A stretch of 64,000 nucleotides of DNA from an uncultured Sanguibacteroides sp. (lineage in GTDB: Bacteria; Bacteroidota; Bacteroidia; Bacteroidales; Marinifilaceae): positions 124,001 to 188,000 of the forward strand of contig NZ_UQRQ01000001.1 of the NCBI RefSeq assembly GCF_900543425.1, given 5' to 3'. A program made the position numbers and the translations under genes. Position 1 is the stretch's first letter; each line of letters starts with the position of its first letter. Below, piece after piece: positions 17,880 through 26,973 of this stretch. Below the pieces are notes generated by a model that did not search any database, was not told the DNA's origin, and was given only the letters and a program-made list of their open reading frames with translations.

Positions 17880-20174
17880 ATGAAGACAATATTGAAAATA
17901 GCAAAGACGGAATTGCAAACGTTGTTCTATTCCCCGATCGCCTGGTTGATCCTGATCATATTCACGTTTCAATGTAGTATGACCTTTTCCGGTTTGATTG
18001 AAAATTTTGTGCGCCGCGAATCCTTGGGTTATGGAAATTGGGCGCTTACATTGGGGCTTTACGGGGGATGGAGCGGTTTATTCACGGCCGTTCAATCATA
18101 TCTTTACCTTTACATCCCCTTGTTGACAATGGGTTTGATGAGCCGGGAGCTGGGAAGCGGTTCCATTAAGTTGCTTTACTCCTCGCCGGTAACGAACACG
18201 CAGATCATCATGGGAAAATACCTCTCGATGATGGTATACGCTCTTGTTTTAATCGGCGTTTTGACGGTTTACACGATTTACGCCGCTTGCGTTGTAAAGG
18301 ATTTTGATTTTCCGGTAGTTCTTTCGGGGATGCTCGGTATATACCTTTTGATCTGTGCTTATGCGGCGATCGGTCTGTTTATGTCGAGTTTGACCTCTTA
18401 CCAGATTGTTGCTGCTGTCGGCACCTTGGCTATCTTAGCAGCTTTGTCTTACGTGAAAGGATTGTGGCAGGAGATCGATTTCGTGCGGGATATTACTTTT
18501 TGGTTAGCTATTTCCGGACGTGCCGGGGAGTTTGTAAACGGTTTGATCTGCTCGGAAGACGTGCTTTATTTCTTGATTGTTATCGTTTTATTCCTCTCGA
18601 TGTCTGTCGTTCGTTTGCAATCGCGGCGTCAGAAAGCATCTTGGATGGTAACATGGGGAAAATACGTCGGTATTTGGTGTGTGGCCATGTTTATCGGTTA
18701 TCTCTCCTCCCGTCCGGCGTTGATGTCGTTTTATGATGCTACGCAGACGAAGACAAACACGTTAACCCCGAACAGCCAGAATATAGTGGCGAGGATGGAC
18801 GGCAAGTTAAAAATTACCACTTACGTGAATGTTTTGGATGGTTTTGCCTGGTATGGTTTACCTTCCAGTCGGAATTGGGATTTGCAGCGTTTTAGACAAT
18901 ACCTTCGTTTTAAGCCGGATATGGAAATGAGATACGTTTATTATTACGATTCGGTGAATATGGAAGAATTGGACAAGAGATTTCCTAATACGACAATGGA
19001 GTGGAAGGCTAAAAAGATGATGGAAAGTTTCGGTTTGGACTCTAATAAAGTATTGAAGCCGGAACAGATTCGTGAAAAAATCGATTTGTCGGGAGAGAAA
19101 AATCGTTTTGTTCGTTTACTGGAACGAGAGAATGACCAGAAAACCTTCTTGAGGGTATTCGATGATCCTCAAGTTTTTCCCGGAGAAACGGAGATTTCAG
19201 CTGCTTTTAAACGTTTGGTGATGAAATTGCCGAAAGTGGGCTTCTTGACCGGACATGGCGAGCGTAACACCGAACGTGAAGGCGATCGTGATTACAGTAG
19301 CTTTACCCAGGATAAACCTTTTCGTTATTCTTTGATTAATCAAGGATTCGATTTTGAAAATCTCACTTTGAATAAAGAGATCCCGGAAGATATTAATATT
19401 TTGGTTGTAGCCGAGATGCGCTACCCGATGACGGAAGTAGAAAAAGTGAACTTTGACAAGTATATCGCCCGAGGCGGTAACTTGTTTATTGTCGGAGAAC
19501 CGAAACGCCAGGAGGTGATGAACCCCGTAATCGAGCAATTCGGAGTGCAGTTCATGCCGGGTATTCTTGTACGCCCGACGGAAAACTTCCAGGCTGATCT
19601 TATCGTTGCTACCCCGACAAAAGAGGCTGCTGATTTCTCTTATATTTACAAACGTATGAAAGCCTGGGGATACGTGGCCACGATGCCGAGTGCCACGGGG
19701 TTAGATTATGTAACGGATAAGGGGTATACGGTAACGCCTTTATTTGTCAGCGACACGATCGATTGCTGGAACGAGTTACAGATGACGAATTTTGTTGACG
19801 ACACGGTACGCTTCAATCCGGAGACAGGAGAGTTGCAAAAGACTTTCGTAACCGGTTTGGCATTGTCCCGCAAGGTGGGAGGGAAGGAACAGAAAATTAT
19901 GATTTTCGGGGATGCCGATTGTGTAAGTAACGGTGAGTTCAGTCGTTCTCGTAAAGGCATCAATGCTTCTAACTACATGATTATACAGGGAGCCTTCTTT
20001 TGGCTATCGGATGAAGAGGTGCCTATCGATGTACGTCGTCCTCCTATTCCTGATAATAAAATATACGTGGGAGAAACGGGGGCTCATATTATCAAAATAA
20101 TGTTTATGGGAGTATTTCCTGTCGTCTTACTTTTCTTTGCTCTATTTATCTGGATCAGGAGAAGAGGAAGATAA
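17880..20174 (+). CDS. ABC permease (GldF-like) fused to GldG-like domain
   Basis: 764 residues. Residues 1 to about 260 form an ABC-2 permease with six membrane segments (YSPIAWLILIIFTFQ; GSIKLLYSSPVTNTQIIMGK). The rest is the GldG-type periplasmic domain of the ABC-type uncharacterised transport family, with KVGFLTGHGERN and ARGGNLFIVGEP, and it ends in a single anchor (about 738-760) with a basic tail. GldF and GldG are separate proteins in gliding Flavobacteria; a fusion of this kind occurs in non-gliding Bacteroidales, where its transport role is unclear. No other gliding genes are in the window. The gene is followed by a hairpin at 20217. Confidence 0.9.
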   Translation: MKTILKIAKTELQTLFYSPIAWLILIIFTFQCSMTFSGLIENFVRRESLGYGNWALTLGLYGGWSGLFTAVQSYLYLYIPLLTMGLMSRELGSGSIKLLYSSPVTNTQIIMGKYLSMMVYALVLIGVLTVYTIYAACVVKDFDFPVVLSGMLGIYLLICAYAAIGLFMSSLTSYQIVAAVGTLAILAALSYVKGLWQEIDFVRDITFWLAISGRAGEFVNGLICSEDVLYFLIVIVLFLSMSVVRLQSRRQKASWMVTWGKYVGIWCVAMFIGYLSSRPALMSFYDATQTKTNTLTPNSQNIVARMDGKLKITTYVNVLDGFAWYGLPSSRNWDLQRFRQYLRFKPDMEMRYVYYYDSVNMEELDKRFPNTTMEWKAKKMMESFGLDSNKVLKPEQIREKIDLSGEKNRFVRLLERENDQKTFLRVFDDPQVFPGETEISAAFKRLVMKLPKVGFLTGHGERNTEREGDRDYSSFTQDKPFRYSLINQGFDFENLTLNKEIPEDINILVVAEMRYPMTEVEKVNFDKYIARGGNLFIVGEPKRQEVMNPVIEQFGVQFMPGILVRPTENFQADLIVATPTKEAADFSYIYKRMKAWGYVATMPSATGLDYVTDKGYTVTPLFVSDTIDCWNELQMTNFVDDTVRFNPETGELQKTFVTGLALSRKVGGKEQKIMIFGDADCVSNGEFSRSRKGINASNYMIIQGAFFWLSDEEVPIDVRRPPIPDNKIYVGETGAHIIKIMFMGVFPVVLLFFALFIWIRRRGR

Positions 20175-20216
20175 ATGTCCGGCCTTTTTCGATCCAGAGA
20201 ACGCGAGGAAGATTAC

Positions 20217-20245
20217 AAGGGGAACGAATATGATTCGCTCCCCTT
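20217..20245 (+). terminator. Stem-loop after the ABC permease gene
   Basis: A 13-base stem with one mismatch (20217-20229 with 20233-20245, arms starting AAGGGGA and ending CCCCTT) and a three-base loop. No long U-tract follows. It probably ends or stabilises the 8243-20174 transcript before the recombinase gene. Confidence 0.65.
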
Positions 20246-20310
20246 ACTTGTGTGCGGAAAAGATTATTGCTGCTTTTTACGATAATCGATTGAAAAATGC
20301 TTGCTTTTCT

Positions 20311-20344
20311 TTTGGAAAACTTTCCGGAAAGTAATTCATATTTG
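20311..20344 (+). promoter_or_regulatory. Recombinase promoter with palindromic operator candidate
   Basis: TTTG at 20311-20314 and CATATTTG at 20337-20344 resemble the Bacteroidetes -33/-7 pair, with a long spacer of 22 and one mismatch in TAnnTTTG. A perfect 14-bp palindrome, ACTTTCCGGAAAGT (20319-20332), sits between them, as an operator for a dimeric regulator would. Confidence 0.45.
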
Positions 20345-20360
20345 CAAAAATTTAAATACT

Positions 20361-21563
20361 ATGGCAACAGTAAAAGTTAAATTACGCAATTCAACGGTCG
20401 CGGGAAAAGCCGGAACGGTTTATTATCAATTATCCCACAGGGGGAAAAGTCAGCAAATAACAACTCGGATACATCTGTTACCTGACGAATGGAATTCGAA
20501 TACCGGGCAGGTAATCTCTTCTTTTAGAAATGTGGTTCCGATACAAAAACAGATAGATAATGACCTGATATACCTGAAACATATTATCAGACTTCTCGAT
20601 CGTCAGGGAAGAACATACACGGTAAGTGATATTGTCAGACGTTATAAAACCGCTAACAGTCCAGTGTCTATACTGGCTTTCATGCAAATGCAAATCGAAT
20701 TTTTGCAACGTTGCAATCGGTGGGGAACGGCAAAAAATTATGAACGCACGAGGAATAGTTTTTCTTCGTTTCTTGCCGATATGGATCTGCCTTTTGTGGC
20801 TATGACCGAGGAGCTCATCGACGATTACAGTATTTTTCTTGTCAGGCGCGGGATTGTCCGTAACTCCATCTCTTTTTACATGCGTGTTTTGCGGGCGATT
20901 TATAACAAGGCGGTCCGGCAACGTATAGTCGAGCAGACCTACCCGTTTCAAAATGTCTATACTGGTGTGGACCAGACGCGTAAACGTGCGGTTGATGAAC
21001 AAATCATACGCCGGCTTCATAAACTCGATCTGTCACGGAATGCAGCATTAGCATTTGCCCGTGATCTTTTTATATTTAGTTACTGTACGAGAGGTATGGC
21101 GTTTGTGGATATCGCCTACCTGCGTAAATCGGATATTCAGAACGATATGATTTGTTATACGCGACATAAGACCGGGCAACTGCTTTGTATTCGGCTTGAA
21201 CCCAGTATTCGGGCTATTATCGTCCGATACGAGAAAGCGACTGAAGATTCGCCCTATGTTTTCCCGATACTGACGACGGACGATAGGTCAGTAGCTTACA
21301 GGCAATACTTGGCTGCATTAAATAATCATAATCGCCTGCTTCATAAATTGTCCGGATTATTATTGGCGGGATGTAAAATCACTTCATACACCTCCCGGCA
21401 TAGTTGGGCAACTATGGCCCGCAATTGCAATGTTCCGATTTCTGTTATCAGTGCGGGATTGGGACATACGTCCGAACGAACGACTCAGATTTATTTGACA
21501 ATGCTGGAAAATTCTATCATAGATTCTGTGAATCAGGAGATTATAGAGATGTTGGATCAGTAG
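20361..21563 (+). CDS. Tyrosine recombinase (predicted DNA invertase of the fimbrial switch)
   Basis: 400-residue site-specific recombinase. I took the ATG at 20361 because MATVKVKLRNSTVAG is the usual start of Bacteroidales integrases; an upstream in-frame ATG at 20301 would run through the promoter region. N-terminal arm-binding and SAM-like core-binding domains cover residues 1-200, and the catalytic domain 205-395. Catalytic residues visible: Arg244 (CTRGM), Lys270, Arg346 (TSRHSWAT), His369 (LGHTSERTT), nucleophile Tyr378. The first histidine of box II is Tyr343 here. The stop codon overlaps the left 18-bp inverted repeat, and the fimbrial operon starts on the other side of the element, so it very likely flips that element. 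Confidence 0.93.
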   Translation: MATVKVKLRNSTVAGKAGTVYYQLSHRGKSQQITTRIHLLPDEWNSNTGQVISSFRNVVPIQKQIDNDLIYLKHIIRLLDRQGRTYTVSDIVRRYKTANSPVSILAFMQMQIEFLQRCNRWGTAKNYERTRNSFSSFLADMDLPFVAMTEELIDDYSIFLVRRGIVRNSISFYMRVLRAIYNKAVRQRIVEQTYPFQNVYTGVDQTRKRAVDEQIIRRLHKLDLSRNAALAFARDLFIFSYCTRGMAFVDIAYLRKSDIQNDMICYTRHKTGQLLCIRLEPSIRAIIVRYEKATEDSPYVFPILTTDDRSVAYRQYLAALNNHNRLLHKLSGLLLAGCKITSYTSRHSWATMARNCNVPISVISAGLGHTSERTTQIYLTMLENSIIDSVNQEIIEMLDQ

Positions 21564-21579
21564 ATCTCTATGCAAGAAA
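21562..21579 (+). repeat. Left inverted repeat of the invertible element
   Basis: AGATCTCTATGCAAGAAA, the exact reverse complement of 21860-21877. The recombinase stop codon TAG (21561-21563) uses its first two bases, and inversion would leave that stop intact. Confidence 0.95.
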
Positions 21580-21859
21580 CATGATATATTACTCGCAAAA
21601 ATAAAATATTTTCGTTATTGAATCAAAGAAATTACAGCATCTTTTAACTAAAAAAAACTATTCAATTGTGTAGAATGCTATATAATAGTATTTTATATAC
21701 ATAGTTAAAAAATCGAGATTTAATCATTTAATGTTAATAATAAATAAAATTTAAGATGGGATTATGAATCTGGAAAAATAAAAAATTATAAAATATATAA
21801 AAATCAAATCACGTCTTTTATTATTGTTCTAATAGTCAAATATTTAATCTACATAAAGA
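21580..21859. other. Invertible promoter segment (280 bp between the repeats)
   Basis: Very A+T-rich, non-coding 280 bp between two perfect 18-bp inverted repeats, directly beside a tyrosine recombinase gene and in front of a fimbrial operon. It contains one full promoter match, and that match points leftward. No right-pointing TAnnTTTG element was found between the recombinase stop and the fimbrial start. The sequence therefore shows the predicted OFF orientation. Confidence 0.85.
21596..21627 (-). promoter_or_regulatory. Promoter inside the invertible segment, pointing away from the fimbrial operon
   Basis: On the minus strand: TTTG (21624-21627), 20 bases, then TATTTTTG (21596-21603). This fits TTTG-N20-TAnnTTTG. 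After inversion it would occupy 21812-21843 on the plus strand, starting RNA near 21850 and giving a leader of about 78 bases to the ATG at 21928. As drawn, RNA would run into the 3' end of the recombinase gene in antisense. Confidence 0.75.
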
Positions 21860-21877
21860 TTTCTTGCATAGAGATCT
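21860..21877 (-). repeat. Right inverted repeat of the invertible element
   Basis: TTTCTTGCATAGAGATCT, reverse complement of 21562-21579, all 18 bases alike. It lies 50 bases before the first fimbrial gene. Confidence 0.95.
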
Positions 21878-21927
21878 GCAATTTATTGTAGTGTATGTTG
21901 TCGTAGATAAAATATAGATATGAGAAA

Positions 21928-22524
21928 ATGAAGATGAAAGTCGAAATTAGAACAATTCTGTTTTTATGCATGGCACTGGGGAGTCTTTGTGCCAAAAGTC
22001 AAAATGTGGCGGTTAAAACTAATCTGCTTTATGATATTGCCGCTTATACTGTGAATGCAGGTGTGGAGATGGGACTTGCATCCCGTTGGACCTTGGATGT
22101 ATCTGCCAATTACAATGGCTGGACGCTTTCGCACGAGCGAAAATGGAAACATTGGCTCCTTCAGCCGGAAGCCCGTTATTGGTTTTGTGACCGTTTTGCC
22201 GGGCATTTCGTGGGAGCGCATGCTTTGGGTGGTCAGTATAATATAGGAAGTTTGAAGAATAGTATTTCTTTTCTTGGTACTGATTTTTCGAATCTTTCCG
22301 ATCGTCGTTATCAGGGATGGTTCGTCGGTGCGGGTATTGCTTACGGTTACGCGTGGATACTGGGTAAACACTGGAATTTGGAAGCGGAGTTGGGAATAGG
22401 CTACATTTACACTCGTTATGACAGTTATCCTTGCGCTACCTGCGGGAAGAAACTTGCGAAAAATAAGTCACATAATTATGTCGGTCCAACGAAGGCCGCA
22501 GTCAATCTGGTATATACGTTTTAA
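21928..22524 (+). CDS. DUF3575 outer-membrane beta-barrel protein
   Basis: 198 residues. Signal peptide to about residue 25 (GSLCAKSQ), then the DUF3575 pattern (VAVKTNLLYDIAAYTVNAGVE; LLQPEARYWF; AEAELGIGYIYTRY-like strands) and the C-terminal NLVYTF typical of a small outer-membrane barrel. DUF3575 genes commonly open Mfa-type fimbrial loci in Bacteroidales. It is the first gene of the operon governed by the invertible promoter. Two cysteines (CATC near residues 171-174) could hold a metal or disulfide. Role in fimbrial assembly or anchoring is inferred from position only. Confidence 0.88.
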   Translation: MKMKVEIRTILFLCMALGSLCAKSQNVAVKTNLLYDIAAYTVNAGVEMGLASRWTLDVSANYNGWTLSHERKWKHWLLQPEARYWFCDRFAGHFVGAHALGGQYNIGSLKNSISFLGTDFSNLSDRRYQGWFVGAGIAYGYAWILGKHWNLEAELGIGYIYTRYDSYPCATCGKKLAKNKSHNYVGPTKAAVNLVYTF

Positions 22525-22536
22525 TTCATAGGGATT

Positions 22537-24018
22537 ATGGATGTGAAGAGAATAATGAAAATACTTTGCGGTGGCTTGTTACTCCTGCTTAGTATAATGG
22601 AAGCCGAGGCGCAAACAATTATGAATGGAAAGGTAACGGTATCGAACCTTGCTGTTTCCCGTACGGAGGACAAATTATTCGTTTCGATGGATATCGATGT
22701 TTCGGCTTTGGAATTGAAAAGTAATCGGGAGGTGGTGTTCACCCCTTCATTGGCAGGAGAGGAAGACAGTTTGCGTCTTTCTTCGGTAGTGGTCGCCGGT
22801 CGTAACCGTTACTACTATCATTTGCGTAACGGTTTTTCATCGGATGATATGACACTTTATCGTTGCGGAGAAGCTTCGGTTATCGAATACCGCACGGTGA
22901 TACCCTACGAAAAGTGGATGTCCGCGGCGATACTTACGATGGAGGAGGGAGAGTGTGGATGTCAATGCGAAATATTGATGGAAAACGGCGAATTGCTTAC
23001 TTCGTTAAACCTCGAGCCGGAAAAATTCAGACCGGAATTTGTCTATATACCTCCGAAGGCGGAAATTAAGATGCGGGAAGAGAAGGGTTCTGCCTATATC
23101 GATTTTCCCGTGAACCGGACGGAAATCCATGAAAATTACCGGAATAACCCGGCGGAATTACAAAAGATCAAAAGCACGATAGATGCTGTACGGAATGACC
23201 CGGATATGTGGATTACCGCTATCAATATTAAAGGGTATGCTTCGCCGGAGGGTTCCTATGCCAACAACACTCGTTTGGCCAAGGGGCGTACGGAAACGCT
23301 GATGAAATACGTACAAGGATTGTATGATTTTGCCGATACACTCTTGTCGACGGCTTATGAACCGGAGGATTGGGCGGGATTGGCCCGGTATGTGGAAGGT
23401 TCCGACTTGACCAATCGGCAAGGTATTCTGGAACTGATTCGAAGCAATATGGATGCGGATGTCAAAGAAAATAAAATCAAGTTGACTTATCCGGCGGATT
23501 ATCGCTTTTTGTTGAAAAACGTCTATCCCGGTTTGCGGCATTCCGATTATACGGTGGAATATGTCGTGCGCCCGTACACGAATGTGGACGAGATAAGAAG
23601 TCTTTTGGCTACCAGTCCTCAGAAATTGAGTCTTCAGGAAATGTTCCTCGTTACGCAGGAAATGGAGCCGGGTAGTGAAGAGTTTAACGAAGTATTCGAA
23701 ATTGCGGTGCGGATGTATCCTACCGATTCGACGGCAAACCTTAATGCAGCCAATACGGCGATGGCTATGGGTGATTTGAAAAAGGCAGAGCGTTATCTCC
23801 GTAAGGCAGGTAATACGGCAGAGAGTGTATATGCCCGGGGAGTTTATGCCGCACTTGCGGGCGATTACGATGCGGCAGAGAAATTTTTCGTTGAAGCCGG
23901 AGAGAAAGGTATTGTGAAGGCTGAAACTATGTTAAAACAAATCGGAAAACTGAAAAATGAATCTATTCAAAAACAACCTCAGCATGATAATAACAAAGCA
24001 AATGAAACATTGGAGTAA
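22537..24018 (+). CDS. DUF3868 / OmpA-like protein of the fimbrial operon
   Basis: 493 residues. Signal peptide ending near EAEAQ (residue 28), an N-terminal DUF3868 beta domain (VTVSNLAVSRTEDKLFVSMD), and an OmpA-like peptidoglycan-associated domain near 195-260 (ITAINIKGYASPEGSYANN, then RLAKGRTETL). After that come helical repeats resembling TPRs (ANLNAANTAMAMGDLKKAERYL). Such proteins follow DUF3575 in Mfa/Fim loci and probably fix the fimbrial apparatus to the cell wall. It begins 12 bases after the DUF3575 gene; its end overlaps the start of the major subunit gene by 17 bases. Confidence 0.87.
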   Translation: MDVKRIMKILCGGLLLLLSIMEAEAQTIMNGKVTVSNLAVSRTEDKLFVSMDIDVSALELKSNREVVFTPSLAGEEDSLRLSSVVVAGRNRYYYHLRNGFSSDDMTLYRCGEASVIEYRTVIPYEKWMSAAILTMEEGECGCQCEILMENGELLTSLNLEPEKFRPEFVYIPPKAEIKMREEKGSAYIDFPVNRTEIHENYRNNPAELQKIKSTIDAVRNDPDMWITAINIKGYASPEGSYANNTRLAKGRTETLMKYVQGLYDFADTLLSTAYEPEDWAGLARYVEGSDLTNRQGILELIRSNMDADVKENKIKLTYPADYRFLLKNVYPGLRHSDYTVEYVVRPYTNVDEIRSLLATSPQKLSLQEMFLVTQEMEPGSEEFNEVFEIAVRMYPTDSTANLNAANTAMAMGDLKKAERYLRKAGNTAESVYARGVYAALAGDYDAAEKFFVEAGEKGIVKAETMLKQIGKLKNESIQKQPQHDNNKANETLE

Positions 24019-25963
24019 ATTTTTAGCTGTTTTTTTCGTAGCCGGATTAATAGTTGGCTGCCACAGCGAAGAGAAAATTCCCGACGGATGGCCTGATGAT
24101 GAAGGAGAGCGGGAGATGTTGTATATGAATGTGAACGTGGCATTACCGACCAAGGCATTGGCGCGCAGTACGACGGGGAATACCGGTCAGGAGGTGGGCC
24201 AGGATTATGAGAATCATGTGGCTTCCATTCTTCTGGTGTTGGCCGATACGAAAGATAAATACGTGACACATGGTATTGTAGGCGGACTTCCGGTACAACC
24301 CGGAACCCGGGCTACTATAACCGCTACTGCGGCAATCAGTAGAACAGGTATCCAAAAATTGTATGATAACAACGGAAATTTAAAGGATCCGGGCAACAAT
24401 AAAGTTCACGTGTATGTATTTTGTAATCCCACGCAGGACCTGATTGACGAGCTGTCTAACATAGAAGAAGGCCATGAAGCAGATTGGACGAACAAGGTTT
24501 GCCGTGTGTTACAGAATGATATCGAGGGTAGCGACAAGAATACCACCATTTGGTCTAACGGGTTGTTTCTTATGTCTAATGCGGGAAAGACCGAGCGGTT
24601 GATTCCCAATACGTTCCAAGAGTGGGTGGAGGCATACGCTACCGAAGCGAATCCCTTCAATCTGAGCGGGGATAACGGTGGAAGTTACGATAATGCTACG
24701 AACGATAGGGGAGCGATCGATGTGGAACGTTCCGTGGCACGTTTTGATTTCAGGGACGGGAGTGGTACCGGAAAGAATACGTACAACATCGGAAGGACGC
24801 CCGAAGGAAAGGAAGACGACGGCTTGCAAGTACAGTTGATCCGCATGGGTTTGGTCAATATGAGCAAAGAGTTTTATTACTTGCGGCGTGTGTCTGCGGA
24901 CGGGAAGGGAGAGAATGCGGTAATCGGCGGCAAGGAAACCGCTTCCAATTACGTTGTAGATACGGATGCAGAGTTCAAACAAAATGATTTGAACACACCT
25001 GAAGTAATCAATAAACTGAAAGATCATTTTAATTTTCGACTGTTTAACAACGATGGCCGTATTGATGCCAGTACACGCAGGCAATGGGACAATTACTGGA
25101 TCGACGATGTGATCAAGGGACGTGAAGACAATGACGAAGGCTGGACGCCGGAAGCAGGAACTTCGGTCGTGAAGGACTATCGTATCTGGCGCTATGTGAC
25201 GGAGAATACGATTCCGGGGAATGACGACCACCAGAAAAACGGCATTTCGACGGGGATCGTTTTTAAAGGGAAGCTACTTGCCGGAACCAATCTTGAAACG
25301 ACGAATGAGCAGCTTTATAAGGCTATCCGGGGCGAATATACTTTGCCTGAAGGTATAAAGGGATACACGTATAACGTGGAAGGCAGCAATGCTGTTTACC
25401 CCATTTTGTATACTTTCCAAAATCAGATATACGTGGGGTGGAACACCGGGGTGAAGGTGGCAGCACAACAGGCGGCTCCGGGACATCCGCTCCATTCGGC
25501 AGCGAGGATCGGCGAGGAGAGCGGGCCGGATAAATTATACCAGCAGCTGATAGAGATTTGGGATGAGGGCAAAGGGGATGTGCAGAAAACGGAGGAAGCG
25601 CTTGCCGCTTTCCGTAAGGCTGCTACCGAAGCCGGTTTCACTCTTTATCAGGCAAGCAATGATGCGGAGATGGATAAAGACAATCATGCCGGAGTGGGAT
25701 ACTATTTCTACTATTATTACTGGAACCGTCATAATGACAATGGTTTTCCCGGTACGATGGGGACAATGGAATTCGGCGTGGTACGCAATAACGTGTATAA
25801 ACTGGCAGTAACGAGTATCAGCAAGCTGGGGCATCCCCGTATTACAAGTAACGATCCCGACCCGGTGGATCCCGACGATCCGGATGAAAGCGGTGAGGTA
25901 TACCTGACGGTGTCGGTGGAAGTGTTGCCTTGGACCGTACGTGTCAATAATATCGAATTTTAA
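24002..25963 (+). CDS. Mfa1-type major fimbrial subunit
   Basis: 653-residue lipoprotein precursor. I chose ATG 24002 because MKHWSKFLAVFFVAGLIVGC gives a lipobox at Cys20; an in-frame upstream ATG at 23957 would overlap the previous gene more. Fimbrillin features: short N-terminal strand followed by ILLVLADTKDKYV, KVHVYVFCNPTQ, SVARFDFRDG and the C-terminal EVLPWTVRVNNIEF strand. In Mfa1 fimbriae the lipid-bearing N-terminal strand is removed at the surface and the donor strand is exchanged between subunits. A linker rich in Asp and Pro (DPDPVDPDDPDES) precedes the last strand. Expression should follow the invertible promoter. Confidence 0.87.
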   Translation: MKHWSKFLAVFFVAGLIVGCHSEEKIPDGWPDDEGEREMLYMNVNVALPTKALARSTTGNTGQEVGQDYENHVASILLVLADTKDKYVTHGIVGGLPVQPGTRATITATAAISRTGIQKLYDNNGNLKDPGNNKVHVYVFCNPTQDLIDELSNIEEGHEADWTNKVCRVLQNDIEGSDKNTTIWSNGLFLMSNAGKTERLIPNTFQEWVEAYATEANPFNLSGDNGGSYDNATNDRGAIDVERSVARFDFRDGSGTGKNTYNIGRTPEGKEDDGLQVQLIRMGLVNMSKEFYYLRRVSADGKGENAVIGGKETASNYVVDTDAEFKQNDLNTPEVINKLKDHFNFRLFNNDGRIDASTRRQWDNYWIDDVIKGREDNDEGWTPEAGTSVVKDYRIWRYVTENTIPGNDDHQKNGISTGIVFKGKLLAGTNLETTNEQLYKAIRGEYTLPEGIKGYTYNVEGSNAVYPILYTFQNQIYVGWNTGVKVAAQQAAPGHPLHSAARIGEESGPDKLYQQLIEIWDEGKGDVQKTEEALAAFRKAATEAGFTLYQASNDAEMDKDNHAGVGYYFYYYYWNRHNDNGFPGTMGTMEFGVVRNNVYKLAVTSISKLGHPRITSNDPDPVDPDDPDESGEVYLTVSVEVLPWTVRVNNIEF

Positions 25964-25965
25964 AA

Positions 25966-26973
25966 ATGAAAAGTAACAAACAGTTTATAATATCACGCTT
26001 CATCGGCATGGTGCAGAGCGTTATGTTAGCAACGGCCTTACTTTCGTGTGAACGTATTTATGAAGACCTCGAACCTTGTCCGCAGGGTGTGTCTCTGCGT
26101 TTCGTGTACGATTATAATATGGAGTATGCCAATGCGTTTCCGAAAAAGGTGGATTGTCTGACATTGCTTGTGTACGATGGGGAAGGCCGTTACGTGACGA
26201 AGCGGGTTGTGACGGGGACCGAGTTACGGGATGAAGCATTCCGGATGACCTTGGATTTGGAGGAGGGAGATTACCGTTTTGTGGCGTACGGGGGATTGGC
26301 TTGTGAGAAAAGTTCTTTTGTGATGGTAGCGGAGCCGGACAAAAGGGCTGTATATGACGATTTGCAGGCTGCTATGGACAGGGAGTGTCTCACGGTGGCC
26401 GGAAAAAAGAGGCTGCATGATATGTACTGGGGAGAATTGAGATTACGGACAGCTGACTCCTACAGGGAAGGAGTGGTGGAGATGATGAAGAACACGAATA
26501 ACATCAGGATTGTTCTGCAACAGACCAATGGCGATCCGGTAAACGATGAGGATTTCGAATTCGAAATTACGGACGACAATACACTTTTCGGTGCAAATAA
26601 TGATTTGATCGGCAATGGGGTAGTGAGGTATACACCCTGGGCGCAGGGACAAGCGTCAGCAGGGGAGGTGGAGAGGGGAAAAGAGGCGATAGTGGCCTAC
26701 GCGGAGTTTTCGACGTCGCGGCTGATGACGAAAAACAATCCCCGGTTGGTTATCAAGAGGAAGAAGGACGGAGCGGAGATTATCGATATCCCTCTCAATA
26801 ACTATCTGTTGTTATTGAAGAGTGAACTTTATGCCGAGATGGATGCACAGGAGTTTCTCGACCGAGAGAGCGAATGGTCGTTGATTTTTTTCCTTCGCTC
26901 GGATTATTCCTGGCTCAGGACTTATATCAAGGTTAATGACTGGACCGTGAGACTCAACGAAACAGAGTTATGA
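25966..26973 (+). CDS. FimB/Mfa2-family fimbrial anchor lipoprotein
   Basis: 335-residue lipoprotein (lipid Cys28, LLSCERIYEDLEPCPQGV). The opening, followed by LRFVYDYNMEYANAF, is the signature of the Mfa2/FimB anchor family, which caps fimbria assembly at the cell surface and fixes length. Two Ig-like beta domains follow; the C-terminus ends in VRLNETEL. It begins two bases after the major subunit stop and overlaps the next gene by four bases (ATGA at 26970). Confidence 0.9.
   Translation: MKSNKQFIISRFIGMVQSVMLATALLSCERIYEDLEPCPQGVSLRFVYDYNMEYANAFPKKVDCLTLLVYDGEGRYVTKRVVTGTELRDEAFRMTLDLEEGDYRFVAYGGLACEKSSFVMVAEPDKRAVYDDLQAAMDRECLTVAGKKRLHDMYWGELRLRTADSYREGVVEMMKNTNNIRIVLQQTNGDPVNDEDFEFEITDDNTLFGANNDLIGNGVVRYTPWAQGQASAGEVERGKEAIVAYAEFSTSRLMTKNNPRLVIKRKKDGAEIIDIPLNNYLLLLKSELYAEMDAQEFLDRESEWSLIFFLRSDYSWLRTYIKVNDWTVRLNETEL

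Noticed and set aside
24509..25231. 240-codon open frame on the minus strand inside the major fimbrial subunit gene
   Set aside because: Follows from codon usage of the real gene; no recognisable protein pattern.
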